Origin: Semisulcospira habei
Lineage: Eukaryota > Mollusca > Gastropoda > Semisulcospiridae
Assembly (NCBI GenBank): GCA_036245525.1
Contig: BTPG01000008.1
Span: 34,302,850 to 34,366,849 of the forward strand
Length of the DNA: 64,000 nt
Reading direction: 5' to 3'
A program made the translations under genes and the position numbers. This document shows positions 43,804 through 55,509 of the stretch, in pieces; within the stretch, counting starts at the first letter, position 1; every line of letters starts with the position of its first letter. Under the pieces are notes generated by a model. That model had not been told where the DNA came from, ran no database searches, and saw nothing but the letters and a program-made list of their open reading frames with translations.

Positions 43804-43834
<31 letters not shown>
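43757..43834. repeat. SINE/LINE-like 3' tail
   Basis: GTAAAGCGCTTAGAGCTGTT, then GCGCTATATAAGAAAACC and (AAT)n. This conserved 3'-tail type ends many LINE/SINE pairs. A similar tail is at 56262-56350. It lies in intron 1 of the hAT gene, 22 bp before exon 2. Confidence 0.7.
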
Positions 43835-43836
<2 letters not shown>

Positions 43837-43856
43837 GTTGTTTTTCTTAACGGCAG

Positions 43857-43955
43857 ATGATGCAGTTCCTCGAAAGAGACAAAAATCAACCCAAAGTGAG
43901 ACCACTGGCAGTGGAGTTCGAAACAGTGACATGGGAACAAGTAAAAGCAGTGTTG
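43857..43955 (+). CDS. hAT transposase-like gene, exon 2
   Basis: A 99-nt exon, phase 1-1, acceptor TTTTTCTTAACGGCAG, donor GTGAGT. Encodes DDAVPRKRQKSTQSETTG, SGVRNSDMGTSKSSV: a low-complexity basic/Ser-Thr linker (PRKRQK could be a nuclear signal). No domain. Confidence 0.65.
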
Positions 43956-44277
43956 GTGAGTAATTTACTGCCCCGCCCCCGCCCCCCCCCCCCCCCTCTC
44001 AAAAAAAAAAAAAAAAATTAAATACAACCTGAAATTGATACGTGATTGAGTGTTTCAATTTAATAATTAATATTAAACAAAATGACTGGTGTGTTCCATT
44101 GGCTATCATGAGCCTAAGAAGACTCTACGAGTCATAAGGTAGCAAAGATTTTGTCCATCATTTGGGGGGAGGGGTCTAAAAAGAAAAGCTGTTATTTCAG
44201 ATCATAAATATATATCTAAGCTTGACTGAAGTGTGTAAACGAAGACATATATATGCTTTAAATGTAATTATCTTGTT

Positions 44278-44282
<5 letters not shown>

Positions 44283-44332
<50 letters not shown>

Positions 44333-44349
44333 CCTCTCTCTCTCTCTCT

Positions 44350-44404
<55 letters not shown>

Positions 44405-44411
44405 ATGTGTG

Positions 44412-44493
<82 letters not shown>

Positions 44494-45093
44494 TGCGTGC
44501 ATGCTGTGTGTGTGTGTATGTGTGTGTGTGTCGGCGTGAGAGAGAGAGAGAGAGGGGGGGGGGGGAGATAGCACCTGCATACATATTTGCCCTTGCTGTA
44601 TGAACTTTAATGTACTTAATGATTCTTTGTTTATTGCTTTACTTTGTATTTTTACTCATTTTATATTTTTGTGCGTACGCGTATGCGGGTAGGAATGTCT
44701 GGAGTGCGTGTCCGAGAGCGTGTGTTTGTTTTTGTGCGTATGTGCCTGAGTGCGTGCGTGTGTAAGTGTGTGTGTGTGTGTGTGTGTGTGTGAGTGTTCG
44801 TGCGTGTGTGCATGCGTACTGAATTGCGGTGTACATGAGTGTGTGTGTGTGCGTGCGTGCATGCGCGAGTTGTGATGTGCATGCGTGCGTACCTGAGTGC
44901 GTGTGTGGGTGTGTATGTGCGTGGTGCGTGCGTAAGCGAATGCAGCAGTGCATGCAGCAGTGTGTGGTATGTGTATGTTTACATGTCTATGTCACTTATG
45001 TAGTAGATGTAGCAACGGCAAGTTTGAAAACTGGTCCTGTTACCAATAACTTCTACCGTTGGAAAATAAAGGTTCATTGTTCATTGTTCATTG

Positions 45094-45184
<91 letters not shown>
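44283..45184. repeat. Microsatellites: (CT)n, (GT)n, GTGCGT-rich, (CT)n
   Basis: (CT)n about 44283-44400, (GT)n about 44415-44545, GTGCGTGC-type drift 44690-44945, (CT)n about 45098-45184. All in intron 2 of the hAT gene. Long His/Thr or Cys/Val frames here are artefacts of the repeats. Confidence 0.92.
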
Positions 45185-45187
<3 letters not shown>

Positions 45188-45252
45188 GGTACACACACAA
45201 TCGTTTTAGTATTTCAGACTTCTCATAGACCCAACTTTTATTTGTATTTCAG

Positions 45253-48033
45253 ACTCCTCCTCAAGCATTGATCAGCCTGCCGGGGGCCTGCTTTCTGAAT
45301 CCTCTGCCATGCCAATGACCAACCAGCCTGATGTGAGCCTGCTTTCTGACTCTTCAGATTTCTCCTCTCAGATCACCAGCAACAAAAATATCGATTTTGG
45401 TGAAGTTTTCAAGAAACACACGCGAGTCGTTTCACTGTCAAGCCGTGACAAGGAGCATCTTCTAAGGCAACACTGGAGACCATCACCTGGTTTTCAGTTT
45501 CCAACAACAGTGATAAACAACAAGAACCGAAAATTTCAGCATGAGTGGTTGCAAAAGTACTCCTGGCTTGTGTATTCTCCTTTCGAGGATGGGGCTTACT
45601 GCAAGCATTGCCTATTATTTGCAAAGTCTACTGAAAACCTGGGCAAGTTTGTGAAGACGCCATGCAAGAACTGGAATAAAGCCTGTGATCAGATCAAAAA
45701 GCACTCGTTATTACAATACCACAAAGATGCAATGGCAAATGGAGAGCAGTTTTTGACAATCATGGATAAACCAGAGCAGAGCATCGCCAGTGAAATCAAT
45801 CAGAAAAATGCAGAAAACATCGCTGCAAATCGACAAGTTCTGACAAGCCTCTTCAGGATTGTTGAAGTGTGTGGAAGACAGGGGTTAGCTCTGAGGGGCA
45901 ACTGTGATGATGGCATTCTTCAGACTGAGAACAGAAGCAATTTCAATGCCCTTTTGAATCTGTGCATCAATGCAGGAGATGAAACTCTCCGGAAACATCT
46001 AGATACATGCGATAAGAAGGCCACATACATTTCAAAAAGTACACAAAACAGACTGATAGGGGTTCTTGGTGATCANNNNNNNNNNNNNNNNNNNNNNNNN
46101 NNNNNNNNNNNNNNNNNNNNNNNNNNNNNNNNNNNNNNNNNNNNNNNNNNNNNNNNNNNNNNNNNNNNNNNNNNNNNNNNNNNNNNNNNNNNNNNNNNNN
46201 NNNNNNNNNNNNNNNNNNNNNNNNNNNNNNNNNNNNNNNNNNNNNNNNNNNNNNNNNNNNNNNNNNNNNNNNNNNNNNNNNNNNNNNNNNNNNNNNNNNN
46301 NNNNNNNNNNNNNNNNNNNNNNNNNNNNNNNNNNNNNNNNNNNNNNNNNNNNNNNNNNNNNNNNNNNNNNNNNNNNNNNNNNNNNNNNNNNNNNNNNNNN
46401 NNNNNNNNNNNNNNNNNNNNNNNNNNNNNNNNNNNNNNNNNNNNNNNNNNNNNNNNNNNNNNNNNNNNNNNNNNNNNNNNNNNNNNNNNNNNNNNNNNNN
46501 NNNNNNNNNNNNNNNNNNNNNNNNNNNNNNNNNNNNNNNNNNNNNNNNNNNNNNNNNNNNNNNNNNNNNNNNNNNNNNNNNNNNNNNNNNNNNNNNNGAA
46601 GTCTGAAAGTTCGTGAAGAGTTCCTGGCTTTTGTCCAGTGCAGAGATACCACAGGTGAAACACTTTACAACAAGATTGTTGAGTGTCTGGGCTTGTGGGG
46701 GCTTGATTTCAACAATGTTAGAGGACAAGGTTATGACGGGGCCGCAAACATGGCAGGAAAGTTTAAAGGAGTGCAGGCACGTTTTCAAGCAAGGAACAAC
46801 AAAGCACTGTACTTTCACTGTGCTTCCCATAGCTTGAGTCTCTGCATTGTAAAAGCATGCGGCTTGCCTGCAGTGAAGAACATGATGGGAGCACTGAGGG
46901 AACTGTCACTGTTTTTCTCAAACTCTCCAAAGAGACAACGAAAACTTGAAGATACCATCGAAGCATCTCAGCCTGACACGACAAAGACAAAGCTTGTTGA
47001 TCTGTGCAGAACAAGATGGGTAGAAAAACATGAAGCACTGGAGGTTTACACATCTCTCTTCCTGGTTGTTCACGACTGTTTGGGACAAATGTGTGAAGAC
47101 AGTGACAATTGGGACAGTGAGACATTGACCAAGGCAACTGGCTTTCTCCACACCTTGAGCAGCAGTGTTTTCCTCGTTGCATTCGTTGTCGTCCGCAATT
47201 GTTTGCGTTACTTAAAACCCTTGACAGTGAAGCTCCAGAAAAGAACAAAAGATGTTGTCGATGCCTACAGGGAAATCAAAGAGGTCAGTAACTGCATGTC
47301 TTCTATTAGAAGAGATGTCGACACAGCGTTCGTTGCCTGGTTTGGTGAAGTCAGCAAAATGGCAAATGCTTTGACAACTGATGTTGTTGTTCCTCGTCAA
47401 GCATCCCGCCAGACTCTCCGTGACAACCAACCTGCGGCCACTCCAGAAGAATATTTCAAGATTAGCATTGCCATTCCTTTCTTGGAACACCTGTCAACCG
47501 AATTGGACTCGAGGTTCAAAAATGCTGACCTAGCAGTTGATGGTCTCTGTCTGGTGCCAAGCACTTTAATAGACAACCAGGATGGTTTCATGCAGGTTCC
47601 AGAAGGGGTGAAGACACTGGCAATGTTGTGGGAGTCTGACCTACCAGACAACGCTACCCTTGATGCAGAATACCAACGGTGGGTTTGCAAATGGCGAAGT
47701 GCTGCTGAGAATGCGACAGCTATCATCCCATCCACGGCATCAGAAGCACTGAAACACTGTGACAGGGATTTTTATCCCAACCTGTTCATCATGCTAAAGA
47801 ACCTTTGCACCCTGCCTGTCACTACTGCCGAGTGTGAGCGTTCAAACAGTCAGTTGCGCAACCTGAAAAACTACCTGCGCTCTACAATGGGGCAACAGAG
47901 ACTCAATGCACTTGCTTTACTGAAAGTGCACAGGGATGTTGATATTGACTTCAAAGAGGCAGTGAACTGTTTTGCCAGAAGATACAATTCACAAATGGTA
48001 CTAATGCCGAGGAACCTAGTGCAGCAAGACTGA
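45253..48033 (+). CDS. hAT transposase-like gene, exon 3 (ZMYM1 / DUF4371 type), with assembly gap
   Basis: Acceptor TTTGTATTTCAG, phase 1, terminal stop at 48031-48033. The first part has a TTF-type zinc-finger region: WLVYSPFEDGAYCKHCLLFA with a C-x2-C, then WNKACDQIKKHSLLQYHKDA. After the gap (46076-46597): GQGYDGAANMAGKFKGVQAR, FHCASHSLSLCIVKACG, LCRTRWVEKHEALE and the hAT C-terminal dimerisation motif LPVTTAECERSNSQLRNL. The first catalytic Asp probably lies in the gap. Frames on the two sides differ, so the gap size is inexact or a frameshift is hidden. Otherwise the frame is free of stops. It could be an active transposase or a domesticated ZMYM1-like gene; flanking inverted repeats favour the former. 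Confidence 0.8.
46076..46597. other. Assembly gap (522 N)
   Basis: Run of N inside exon 3 of the hAT gene. Confidence 1.
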
Positions 48034-48741
48034 ACTGAAGTGAAAGCAGGGCCTTGATGTTCATAAACTACAAGGTAAAGCTTTATACCGTTAACGATCA
48101 ACGAAAAGTAGTGAATAATAATAGTATACAAAACATCTCTGTTGATAAATAAATGTTTGTGTGTGTGTGTGTGGGTGTGGGTGTGGGTGTTTTTTTTAAG
48201 GGAGGGGCAGGTGATAATTTTTGTACCCCAGAGTTTGTCAGTTCGATTGTTCAAAAAGCTCAAAGTCCCCAGACCATCACAAATGGCTTTTTCAAGGCTC
48301 AGATTGCACCAGATTGCACCATTTTGCATCCTTGAAAAAAAAAAAATTCCGGGGGGGGGCATGCCCCCGGACCCCCCTAGAAGGCTCGGCGCTTCGCGCC
48401 TTCGCTTTATACTGAATCTGTAACCCCCCCATCGACTTTTCCCAGGTCCGGCCCTGTGAGGGATAGACCATGATAGCTCAAGCTAATCATGACCTACCAT
48501 ATGCGCTGTTCAGTCGGCTCAAGCGCCAAGTTAATTAATCGGCAGGCACTGAAAACTCGGTATTGTGACTGATTTGTCTCCCTGAGCATGGCATCGTATA
48601 GTATGATGTTAGACCGGCACTGATTTGGCCGCTTGAAAGTTAAATCATACACCGTACCAGAAAGCATGAGATCTGGCTTCAAAATGCATCAAGGACTTCT
48701 CAAGCCCTTTTGCACCACATGCGTCCTAGAAGATCTACGCT

Positions 48742-48986
48742 TTAACCCCTTCAATGCCAATGCGGGATGCAGGTCAAGTTTCTTTCGACTGCAATCTCTG
48801 GTTACATACGCCAAACTAACAACCGCGGTAGGTGAAGGACCCTTTACTGACACAATGAGTGATGTTAAAAAATGATTAGCAAGAGGCATAGATGCTGGTG
48901 AGCCCCCGCCTCAGCGGGTGCTCATGAGGATCTATGTGTCTTGCACTTGGGCGATGTTTTCTTTGCCCCGGCAGTGAAGGGGTTAA
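48742..48986. repeat. Complete family-C TTAA element
   Basis: TTAACCCCTTCAATGCCAAT to CGGCAGTGAAGGGGTTAA, 245 bp, with hairpin GCAAGAGGCATAGATGCTGG / CTCATGAGGATCTATGTGTC. Reference copy for family C. Confidence 0.87.
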
Positions 48987-48989
48987 CAA

Positions 48990-49650
48990 GCTAAGCCTCA
49001 CACTCATCAACTTAAAGTCTGCGCTGATTGAGGGAGGAGCCTGGATATTTGCACACTGACACTGATCGAGAGGAGGTAGAGGGGGTTTAGCAAAAACTTC
49101 CAGGCTGTCAGGTTATAATACGGCAAACGGGGTTGTCTGCCTCAGAGTAGCAGCTGCTTCCCGTTACTTGTTGTTCTGTTCCAAAGCCAGTGACTCACCA
49201 TAGCACCACAACGATCTACAACCGCCGGTCAGTCTTCTTGATGGCAATGACAGAGGACTAAGTTAACCTCCGAGTCAACTCTGCCAGTCAAACCGGCGGC
49301 AGCGCGGCTACTGATAGCCGGCAAAAAGTTACTATAGCCGGGCGGTGGGGGGGGGGGGGGGGGGGGGGGGAGGAAACAACGACCGGTCGTGATGACCTGG
49401 TATGTCATAGTCGACCCGGCCGCACAGGCAAAAGAAGACAGTGCCCGATTAAAAACTCAGAGTGTACGTTATAGGTTTTCTCTCACACTGGTTGTCCGTA
49501 TTCCTCGTTTTGCTACCGCTGACTGCATTTGTTGTACTAGTAAATTGAGGGGTACAACCAGTGTGGCTGTGTGATTTTCATCAGTTTCGAGGCGGTCCGC
49601 AGCGACACCGCAAACCCTAAAAAAAACTAAATATCAGATTCCTGTCATTT
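48990..49650. other. Intron stretch without a gene
   Basis: A G run at about 49347-49371; otherwise no supported feature. Confidence 0.5.
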
Positions 49651-50372
49651 AAGTCCCTTCTATTTATAGAAGGGACTTTTTAGGACGGGTCGCCGCGGTG
49701 GGGCGAATTTATGATAGCATGTCCATGATGTAAAAGGCGGGCAGGCTAAACCTCTAACAATTGAAAATGATTAACAAGATAAACTGAATTACGCCATGCG
49801 GTCTCAGTAGTTACGCTAACCTCGCTGCTGAACGTACATTTGGCGCGAAGCGCCGTATGTGCGTATGTATGTATGTGCGTTTGTATGTGTGTGCGTATGT
49901 ATGTAAACAATAAAATCTCCGATATTTCTGTACTACACACAAGCTTGAAACTGATTTGGCGAAATACTTTCTTAAGTGGGTGGCTAAGAAAGCCTCTGAG
50001 CATATTGTAATTGAATCAGTGTCTCATCATTCAAGACATATGAACAACCGTTTATAGGAAGTCAGTTGACCCAGATTAGAGTCCGTAATTTTTGTCATAA
50101 ATATTATTTACTTGAACGTTTGCATATATAGCTAGGTTAGATAGCTAGTTTAGAGAAAGACATTGGATGAGTTCGTTAGCCAGCTTTGTATCCTTTCAAC
50201 TTATTTAGTAAAAAATAATTCTTTTCAGAAAAGAATTAAAACACTAAAAAAAAAAATTTACTTCTAGAGAAAGTCAGACAGTGGCGGTGACGTAAAAAAG
50301 GCAACTCCGTCACCACGCAGACACTGACATGATACTCTAAATATGACGTCATTCTCTCTCGTGCGCGCGGCC

Positions 50373-50424
<52 letters not shown>

Positions 50425-50884
50425 CATGCGCGCATCTCCAGGAGGAATAGATCCTCATGCGCCTGGCGCATGAGGATCTATGCCTCTTGGAGATGTTTGG
50501 AGCGCGCGCGCACGCATGCACTAACACGACGCACACATACATCGACGCGCTTTCAGAAGAGTATCGGCAGGTGACCCGTGAGGCTAGGTAAAGTCAACCT
50601 GCGTTCACACAAATTATAGCAAGACTGAAATTGCACCGTGAAGTTCTACTTTTGTCACCATTTTCTCAAGCCTATGAAGCAAAACTCGTGAAACTCATAT
50701 CACGTAAAATATAACTAAAACTTACGTCATGACAAATGACGTTTGACAAATCAATGACGCGTATGTCCTGCGCCCCTTATAGAACTCACTGACGCATTGG
50801 CGACACTTTTTCAATAGGAGATAATTCAACATCAAAATCAGGTCAAAGACAAAATGTAGAGACCATTAACAGCGAGGACAGCTG
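49651..50884. mobile_element. 1.15-kb non-autonomous element, copy 2 (inverted relative to copy 1)
   Basis: Begins with the palindrome AAGTCCCTTCTA...TAGAAGGGACTT at 49651 and matches copy 1 (4457-5607) on the opposite strand to about 50884. It includes AGGACGGGTCGC, a (CT)n block at 50377-50420 and a C hairpin at 50435-50490. The far end (AAGTCCC) is missing, so this copy is truncated. Confidence 0.75.
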
Positions 50885-50994
50885 TTCTGTAACATAGCGA
50901 ATTGGACAGAAGCGGGCGGATAACGGATGGGTGGCAGATGAGAGCCGAGGGTAGGGAAGGGGTAATAGTATTTTAACTCATTCAGCCCTGACAC

Positions 50995-51085
50995 ACCGCC
51001 ACAGCAAGGCATGAATCGATTGTGCCGATCGCCGTTCAAGGGTGGTGCCAGAATAGCTTGGTCCCTTAAACTCATTTTATTATGC
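50995..51085. repeat. Remnant of an A/D/E hairpin element
   Basis: GTTCAAGGGTGGTGCCAGAA and TAGCTTGG are present without the second arm. Confidence 0.55.
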
Positions 51086-51285
51086 TCGATCTCTCTCCAG
51101 AATTGTCAGTAATACAGTCCGCCTGAGGGCAACTTCAAAATTTGGGGGTTTCGTTCCTGGGGCAGAACAAATTACGTGTTAATGGAAGACATACTCGATA
51201 GCAATTATAAAATGGGACTGAGCTGGGATTACTATATACGGTGAGGAGTGGGGTGTTATTGTAGCATTCATTGAAATGTACCGAG

Positions 51286-51472
51286 TTAACCCTTTTAGCC
51301 GCAAGGTCCCAATTCTCAAATTTTGGAGGTGTTGCCTAACGACTATTTACCAGTTGCAGGAGATGGATTGACCATGATAATTCAAGAAGAAGGCGCCAAG
51401 CTTTAGCACTACCCTTAAATTATCATGGTCAATCCATTTTCTGCGGTAGGGATCAGGGGTTAAAAGGGTTAA
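51286..51472. repeat. Family-A TTAA element with a deleted stem tip
   Basis: TTAACCCTTTTAGCCGCAAG to GGGGTTAAAAGGGTTAA; about 30 bp of the left arm near the tip is missing. Confidence 0.82.
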
Positions 51473-51660
51473 CCTTGACAGCAGAGTCAATAAATCTATG
51501 CTCAACTGACCAGCAGATCACTGATGAGACTCCTGGGGCGCATATGTACCTATCCAATGGCAGACAAATCAGTTGTATCGAACTGAACTAAAACTCTGCG
51601 AAAGGTGACCAAGCTAATCAGGAAAAGAGACGAAAAGAAAATGTAATGCACATACCTCAT

Positions 51661-51966
51661 CAGGGGCGGATCTGGGGGCGATCCAGGAATTCTGGACCCC
51701 CTCCCCCCGGCCGACCCAAAATTCTTTAAAATGCTATAACAAAGTCCCTATTGGGGATGTTTGGCGAATGGTGCGAGTCTTAACACACGCACGTGTCTTC
51801 TCCCTCAGTAGCGCCGCCCCTCCCCCCTCCCTTCATCCTCCCCCCGCTTTCCGATTTTTCAGCCCTTGGAAGCAAGGTCTAGCGACGGAGAGGACTTTTG
51901 TATCAGGTTGAAGGTCCCCGCAAACAAAAAAGTTGGAACCCCCTCGAGGTAACTGATCCGCCCCTG
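51661..51966. mobile_element. hAT-like MITE, 306 bp, 5-bp target duplication
   Basis: CAGGGGCGGATC and GATCCGCCCCTG are perfect 12-bp terminal inverted repeats. CTCAT flanks both sides (51656-51660, 51967-51971). The interior is C/G-rich (GACCCCCTCCCCCCGG). The end resembles that of the 6.5-kb hAT element and the duplication has the same length, so a related transposase may mobilise both. Confidence 0.82.
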
Positions 51967-51971
51967 CTCAT

Positions 51972-52590
51972 TTGTATTATATGTGTTTAGTTCAGTGAAA
52001 AACGTGTGTACCGGCGTGCATTTGTGTGTCAGTGTGTATGTGTGTGCGTACATGCGTGTGCCGTATGTGTGTGCCGGCGTGCGTGCGTGCACGCGCTTGT
52101 ATGCCACGGTGTGTTTAAAACATCTGCACTGATCATAAACGCATCTGTCCAGTCAATCATCCAGTCCGATCTATCTGCAAGAGGCATAGATTTGTATAGA
52201 CGAGGCCTCATGCTGCAGGGACAAGTGGCAGAAACTCAGTATGCCTCGGTTTGGCTTGGTGCGAGCAGATTCATTGGCATCTTCAAACTGAGGAAATTGA
52301 TATTCTGGGTAAATGCACGCGTGGAGTGCGCATTTTTATCTTATAGGACATTTTATTTTAGCCCTTTGCCGGCCGGTCGCGGATACTGAGCAGTTTCGGT
52401 GATGATTCCCCCGGCCGGGCCTGAATAAATAGTGATCGTGACAAAACTCCGCTACCGGCGACAGCCATGAAACTGAGGGTTAATCCCATTTTGCTATAGA
52501 GTTCGGCTTCAACCAACAAGGATTTAGGACTCAAATTTACTGCCGGAGCAGAAGAATGATGTTCCAAGACACTTCAGTTCAGCGGCACCA
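51972..52590. repeat. Intron with C and B hairpin remnants
   Basis: A decayed C arm at 52178-52212 (GCAAGAGGCATAGATTTGTA). A B-like palindrome at 52361-52485 (AGCCCTTTGCCGGCCGGTCG to CATGAAACTGAGGGTTAA). Nothing else recognised. Confidence 0.55.
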
Positions 52591-52770
52591 ACACCGCCCT
52601 ACAGCAGGAGATTAATTGACCATGATAATTCAAGGGTAGTGCCAGACTAGCCTGAAGGCGCCAAGCTAATCTGACACTACTGTGACCCTTGAATTATCAT
52701 GGTCAATCCACCTCCTGCAAGTGGTACATAGTCGTTATGTAACACTTTCAAAATTCGGGAAATGCACCCC
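52590..52770. repeat. Family-A element, ends decayed
   Basis: CAGGAGATTAATTGACCATG / CATGGTCAATCCACCTCCTG stem; tip partly deleted. Confidence 0.75.
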
Positions 52771-53460
52771 GGGTAGTGCCTGATTAGCGCTCAGTTGCGC
52801 TTGCCTGCGAACGCCTTTAGGCAAACATTGCTTTTGAGCTGTCACGGTCTATCCGTTTCTTACGACTTGCAAGTAATGCTTTTAACATTTACATTATGAG
52901 CGACTACCGCTGCACTGAGAACTAGTGAAGCGAACTGAGACTAAAGATGTTTTACTCTGAGTCGTCATCACTGAGGTGAGGGTGCCACTGAGTGGGCGGG
53001 TGGGGGGGGGGGGCAGAGCTAAAACTGCAAATAGTCCTTCTGACCTGCTAATGGACAAAATTAGCTTTGGTAAACATAGCAGCAGAAAGCGAGAAAATAA
53101 AAAGTCTAAATACGCACTACGGCAAAATACACCAAAAAACAACAACGCCTGGAACCAAAATAGGTAACGCGCGCGGCACGCCAGACGGATCACATTTCCC
53201 TAGGCATCTGCGGAGGGGCCTTGCACGGGGTACGGTGCCAACTCCGGCAGATGCTATTCAGCGCAAACTACTGAAGTATAGAGGCTACAAGGCCGCTAAC
53301 GTTGCCTACATACTCACTTAAGAGCACTTAAGATAGTTTATTATTGCCGATATGTTTCCATGTAAAATAAATAAATAAATAATTTTAAAAAAACAACAAC
53401 AATAAAAACATTGGAATTTGTCTTGATGTCAGTTACTAAGACTACTGAATGATAACACAC
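52771..53460. other. Intron stretch without a gene
   Basis: No supported gene; a stem remnant at 52775-52850 (GTAGTGCCTGATTAGC) resembles the A-like hairpin at 32020. Confidence 0.45.
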
Positions 53461-53490
53461 ACAGACACACACACACACAAACACTGACCT

Positions 53491-53543
<53 letters not shown>

Positions 53544-53562
53544 ACACACACACACACACAGT
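53457..53562. repeat. (AC)n microsatellite
   Basis: AC runs interrupted by GCGC and TACAC. Confidence 0.93.
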
Positions 53563-53689
53563 AAACTCTAAAATATGATTTCCATGCTAAATACTAAGCA
53601 AATACTGGTATTAAACACGGCGAACGGGCACGCCTCACCGATTCAGTTATAAGCTGATTGTACACATGAGTTCACTGACCCGAAGTTCT

Positions 53690-54215
53690 CCGCACTAGCC
53701 GCCACTGACTCGCGCTCTCTCTACGGCTGAATCAGTCCGGTTGATCGTCAGTCCGGCATCAGAGAGAGCGCGAACTGTCGCGGGATCTGCTGGTCCTGAT
53801 ACTGATGGACCTGTTCCTACGCCCTGATGGTAAATGAAAAGCTCATTACCGGGGGGGGGGGGGGGGGGGGGGTGTGGAATCACTGGGAGATAAGACTTTC
53901 TGTGTAAGAGACGCTGCAGTGGTACCGCAGTGAGTCCAGGCTAGGAAGATCTCATTGACCATAGCACTGGCAACGCCCCTCTAAGAGGCATCAAAAGTGT
54001 CGTAATGGTGGATTCTGATAATTCTTTGTTAGACGTGGGTTAGTTAATTGAATGGTAATTGAGGATAAAGCTTATTAATTGATGATGTTATCTTAATTAC
54101 AATTCACACCCGATCCCCGACAGTGCCTCAAAGATGCTCGCTTGTCAAGAGAGCGAACTCAGCCAGTGCAGTCAGTACTGAGCATAGAGCGTATATACGC
54201 TCTATGGTACTGAGG
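53690..54215. repeat. Two short hairpins
   Basis: 53708-53775: CGCGCTCTCTCTACGGCTGA / CATCAGAGAGAGCGCG. 54170-54214: TCAGTACTGAGCATAGAGCG / CGCTCTATGGTACTGA with TATATA at the centre. Confidence 0.75.
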
Positions 54216-54689
54216 GCCCTGCATAACATAGTTGCAAAACCCACCGTCTGTAACAGGCATAGATTTTCATACGCCATCTTATCCCGTTGTTATGCTTCTT
54301 GCCGGCACCAGTCTATGATTCTCAGACGGGCGGGGCCCTATGGGTGTTTGAGGTGATGATACAGTCTAACAAAACAGTTTGGTTACTTTACTTTTAGTTC
54401 CTGGTTTCTAGAGCGCTTTGAAAAGATGGTGTGTTGTGTAAGTAGCTCAAATTTTTACTGGCAAGGACTGATTATATTCTCAACAACATGCTTGCATCAT
54501 TTTACCGAAGAATCGCACAAAGAAGCCGAGCGTTGTGTCATGATGTGGTAGTGTCACTGAGTAACCGTCTGGTCATCTACGAGGTCCGACCCATCTATAG
54601 AGCCACTCAGGAAAGATTTTCGAGGCGACATAGAGTACCGTCGTCAAGTTTGTGCCCGCGCACAAGTGTGCGCTGACAAACGGCGACGG

Positions 54690-54790
54690 CAAGAGGATAT
54701 GGATCACCCATGATAGTTCAAGGATGGTGCCAGAATAGCTTGGCGCCTACTGGCACCAAGTTATCCTAGCACCACGATTGAACTAAAATG
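54690..54790. repeat. Hairpin with the A/D/E core
   Basis: CACCCATGATAGTTCAAGGA to ATTGAACTAAAATGAGCC; core GTGCCAGAATAGCTTGGCGC. Confidence 0.7.
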
Positions 54791-54799
54791 AGCCATTCC

Positions 54800-55505
54800 C
54801 AGAAAGTAATGTATATATTTCGGCATTGTGATCCCAAAGCGGCTCAGTGTGTTAATTATGAACTAAGCGGCTACCTCACTTCCACAGGATGCCAGCAAGA
54901 GTGCACGAACCACCACGTAACAGTCAGTTATGTGTACATGTGAACAGGCATGACACTATCTGGATTGCAAGAAATGCCGGCAGTGGTGCATTGAACTTTG
55001 GAATACTGAAAGACCGACATTTTTCACTTTTTGCATTAGACCTGACTTACTCAACTTTCGAGAAAAAAATGTACATCATTGTACTACTTTTACTACTATT
55101 ATTTACTGTGCACGGTTAGCAAAGATATAGACTGTATACAGTTTCTTTGGAATTATAAGCTATATACAGTATTACTGGCCGGATGGAATTTAGGTACATG
55201 TATACTAATTTCCTTGCTTCTCAGTCATATTCCATTGTCTTATGTTCATGGCAAGGAAAACACAAAACAGACTGGAAAACAATAACAACAGCACAAACAA
55301 CTGAACTTAAACACAAACACAATTTAAACAAAAAATATCAGCGGGGCTGAACAAAACAACACTAATGTTACTCGAAAACACTGCAATCCACAAAGCTGCA
55401 AGCTGATACTTTTGCAGAACACATGTAAACCATGTAGACCAATCATCTGGCAAAATCAAAAGGGAAGAAAATAAATGTATATTTTGTAGTAACATGGTCC
55501 AGTTG
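54800..55505. other. Intron stretch without a gene
   Basis: AT-rich; no supported coding or repeat family. Confidence 0.5.
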
Positions 55506-55509
55506 CTTG

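Larger units (their letters stand above)
41962..48456 (+). mobile_element. hAT-type DNA transposon with 5-bp target duplication
   Basis: Left end TAGGGCCGGACCCAGG and right end GGTCCGGCCCTG are inverted repeats with one terminal mismatch, followed inward by G-rich / C-rich runs and GGTTAC / GTAACC. TGAGG flanks both ends (41957-41961 and 48457-48461). It holds the three-exon transposase gene, long (CT)n and (GT)n tracts, a 35-base poly(A) near 42025 and a 522-base gap. hAT elements usually make 8-bp duplications; 5 bp is unusual but also seen at 51661-51966. Confidence 0.78.

Noticed and set aside
44197..45209. Long His/Thr, Cys/Val, Arg/Glu and Ser/Leu frames
   Set aside because: Produced by (GT)n and (CT)n microsatellites; open in several frames on both strands.
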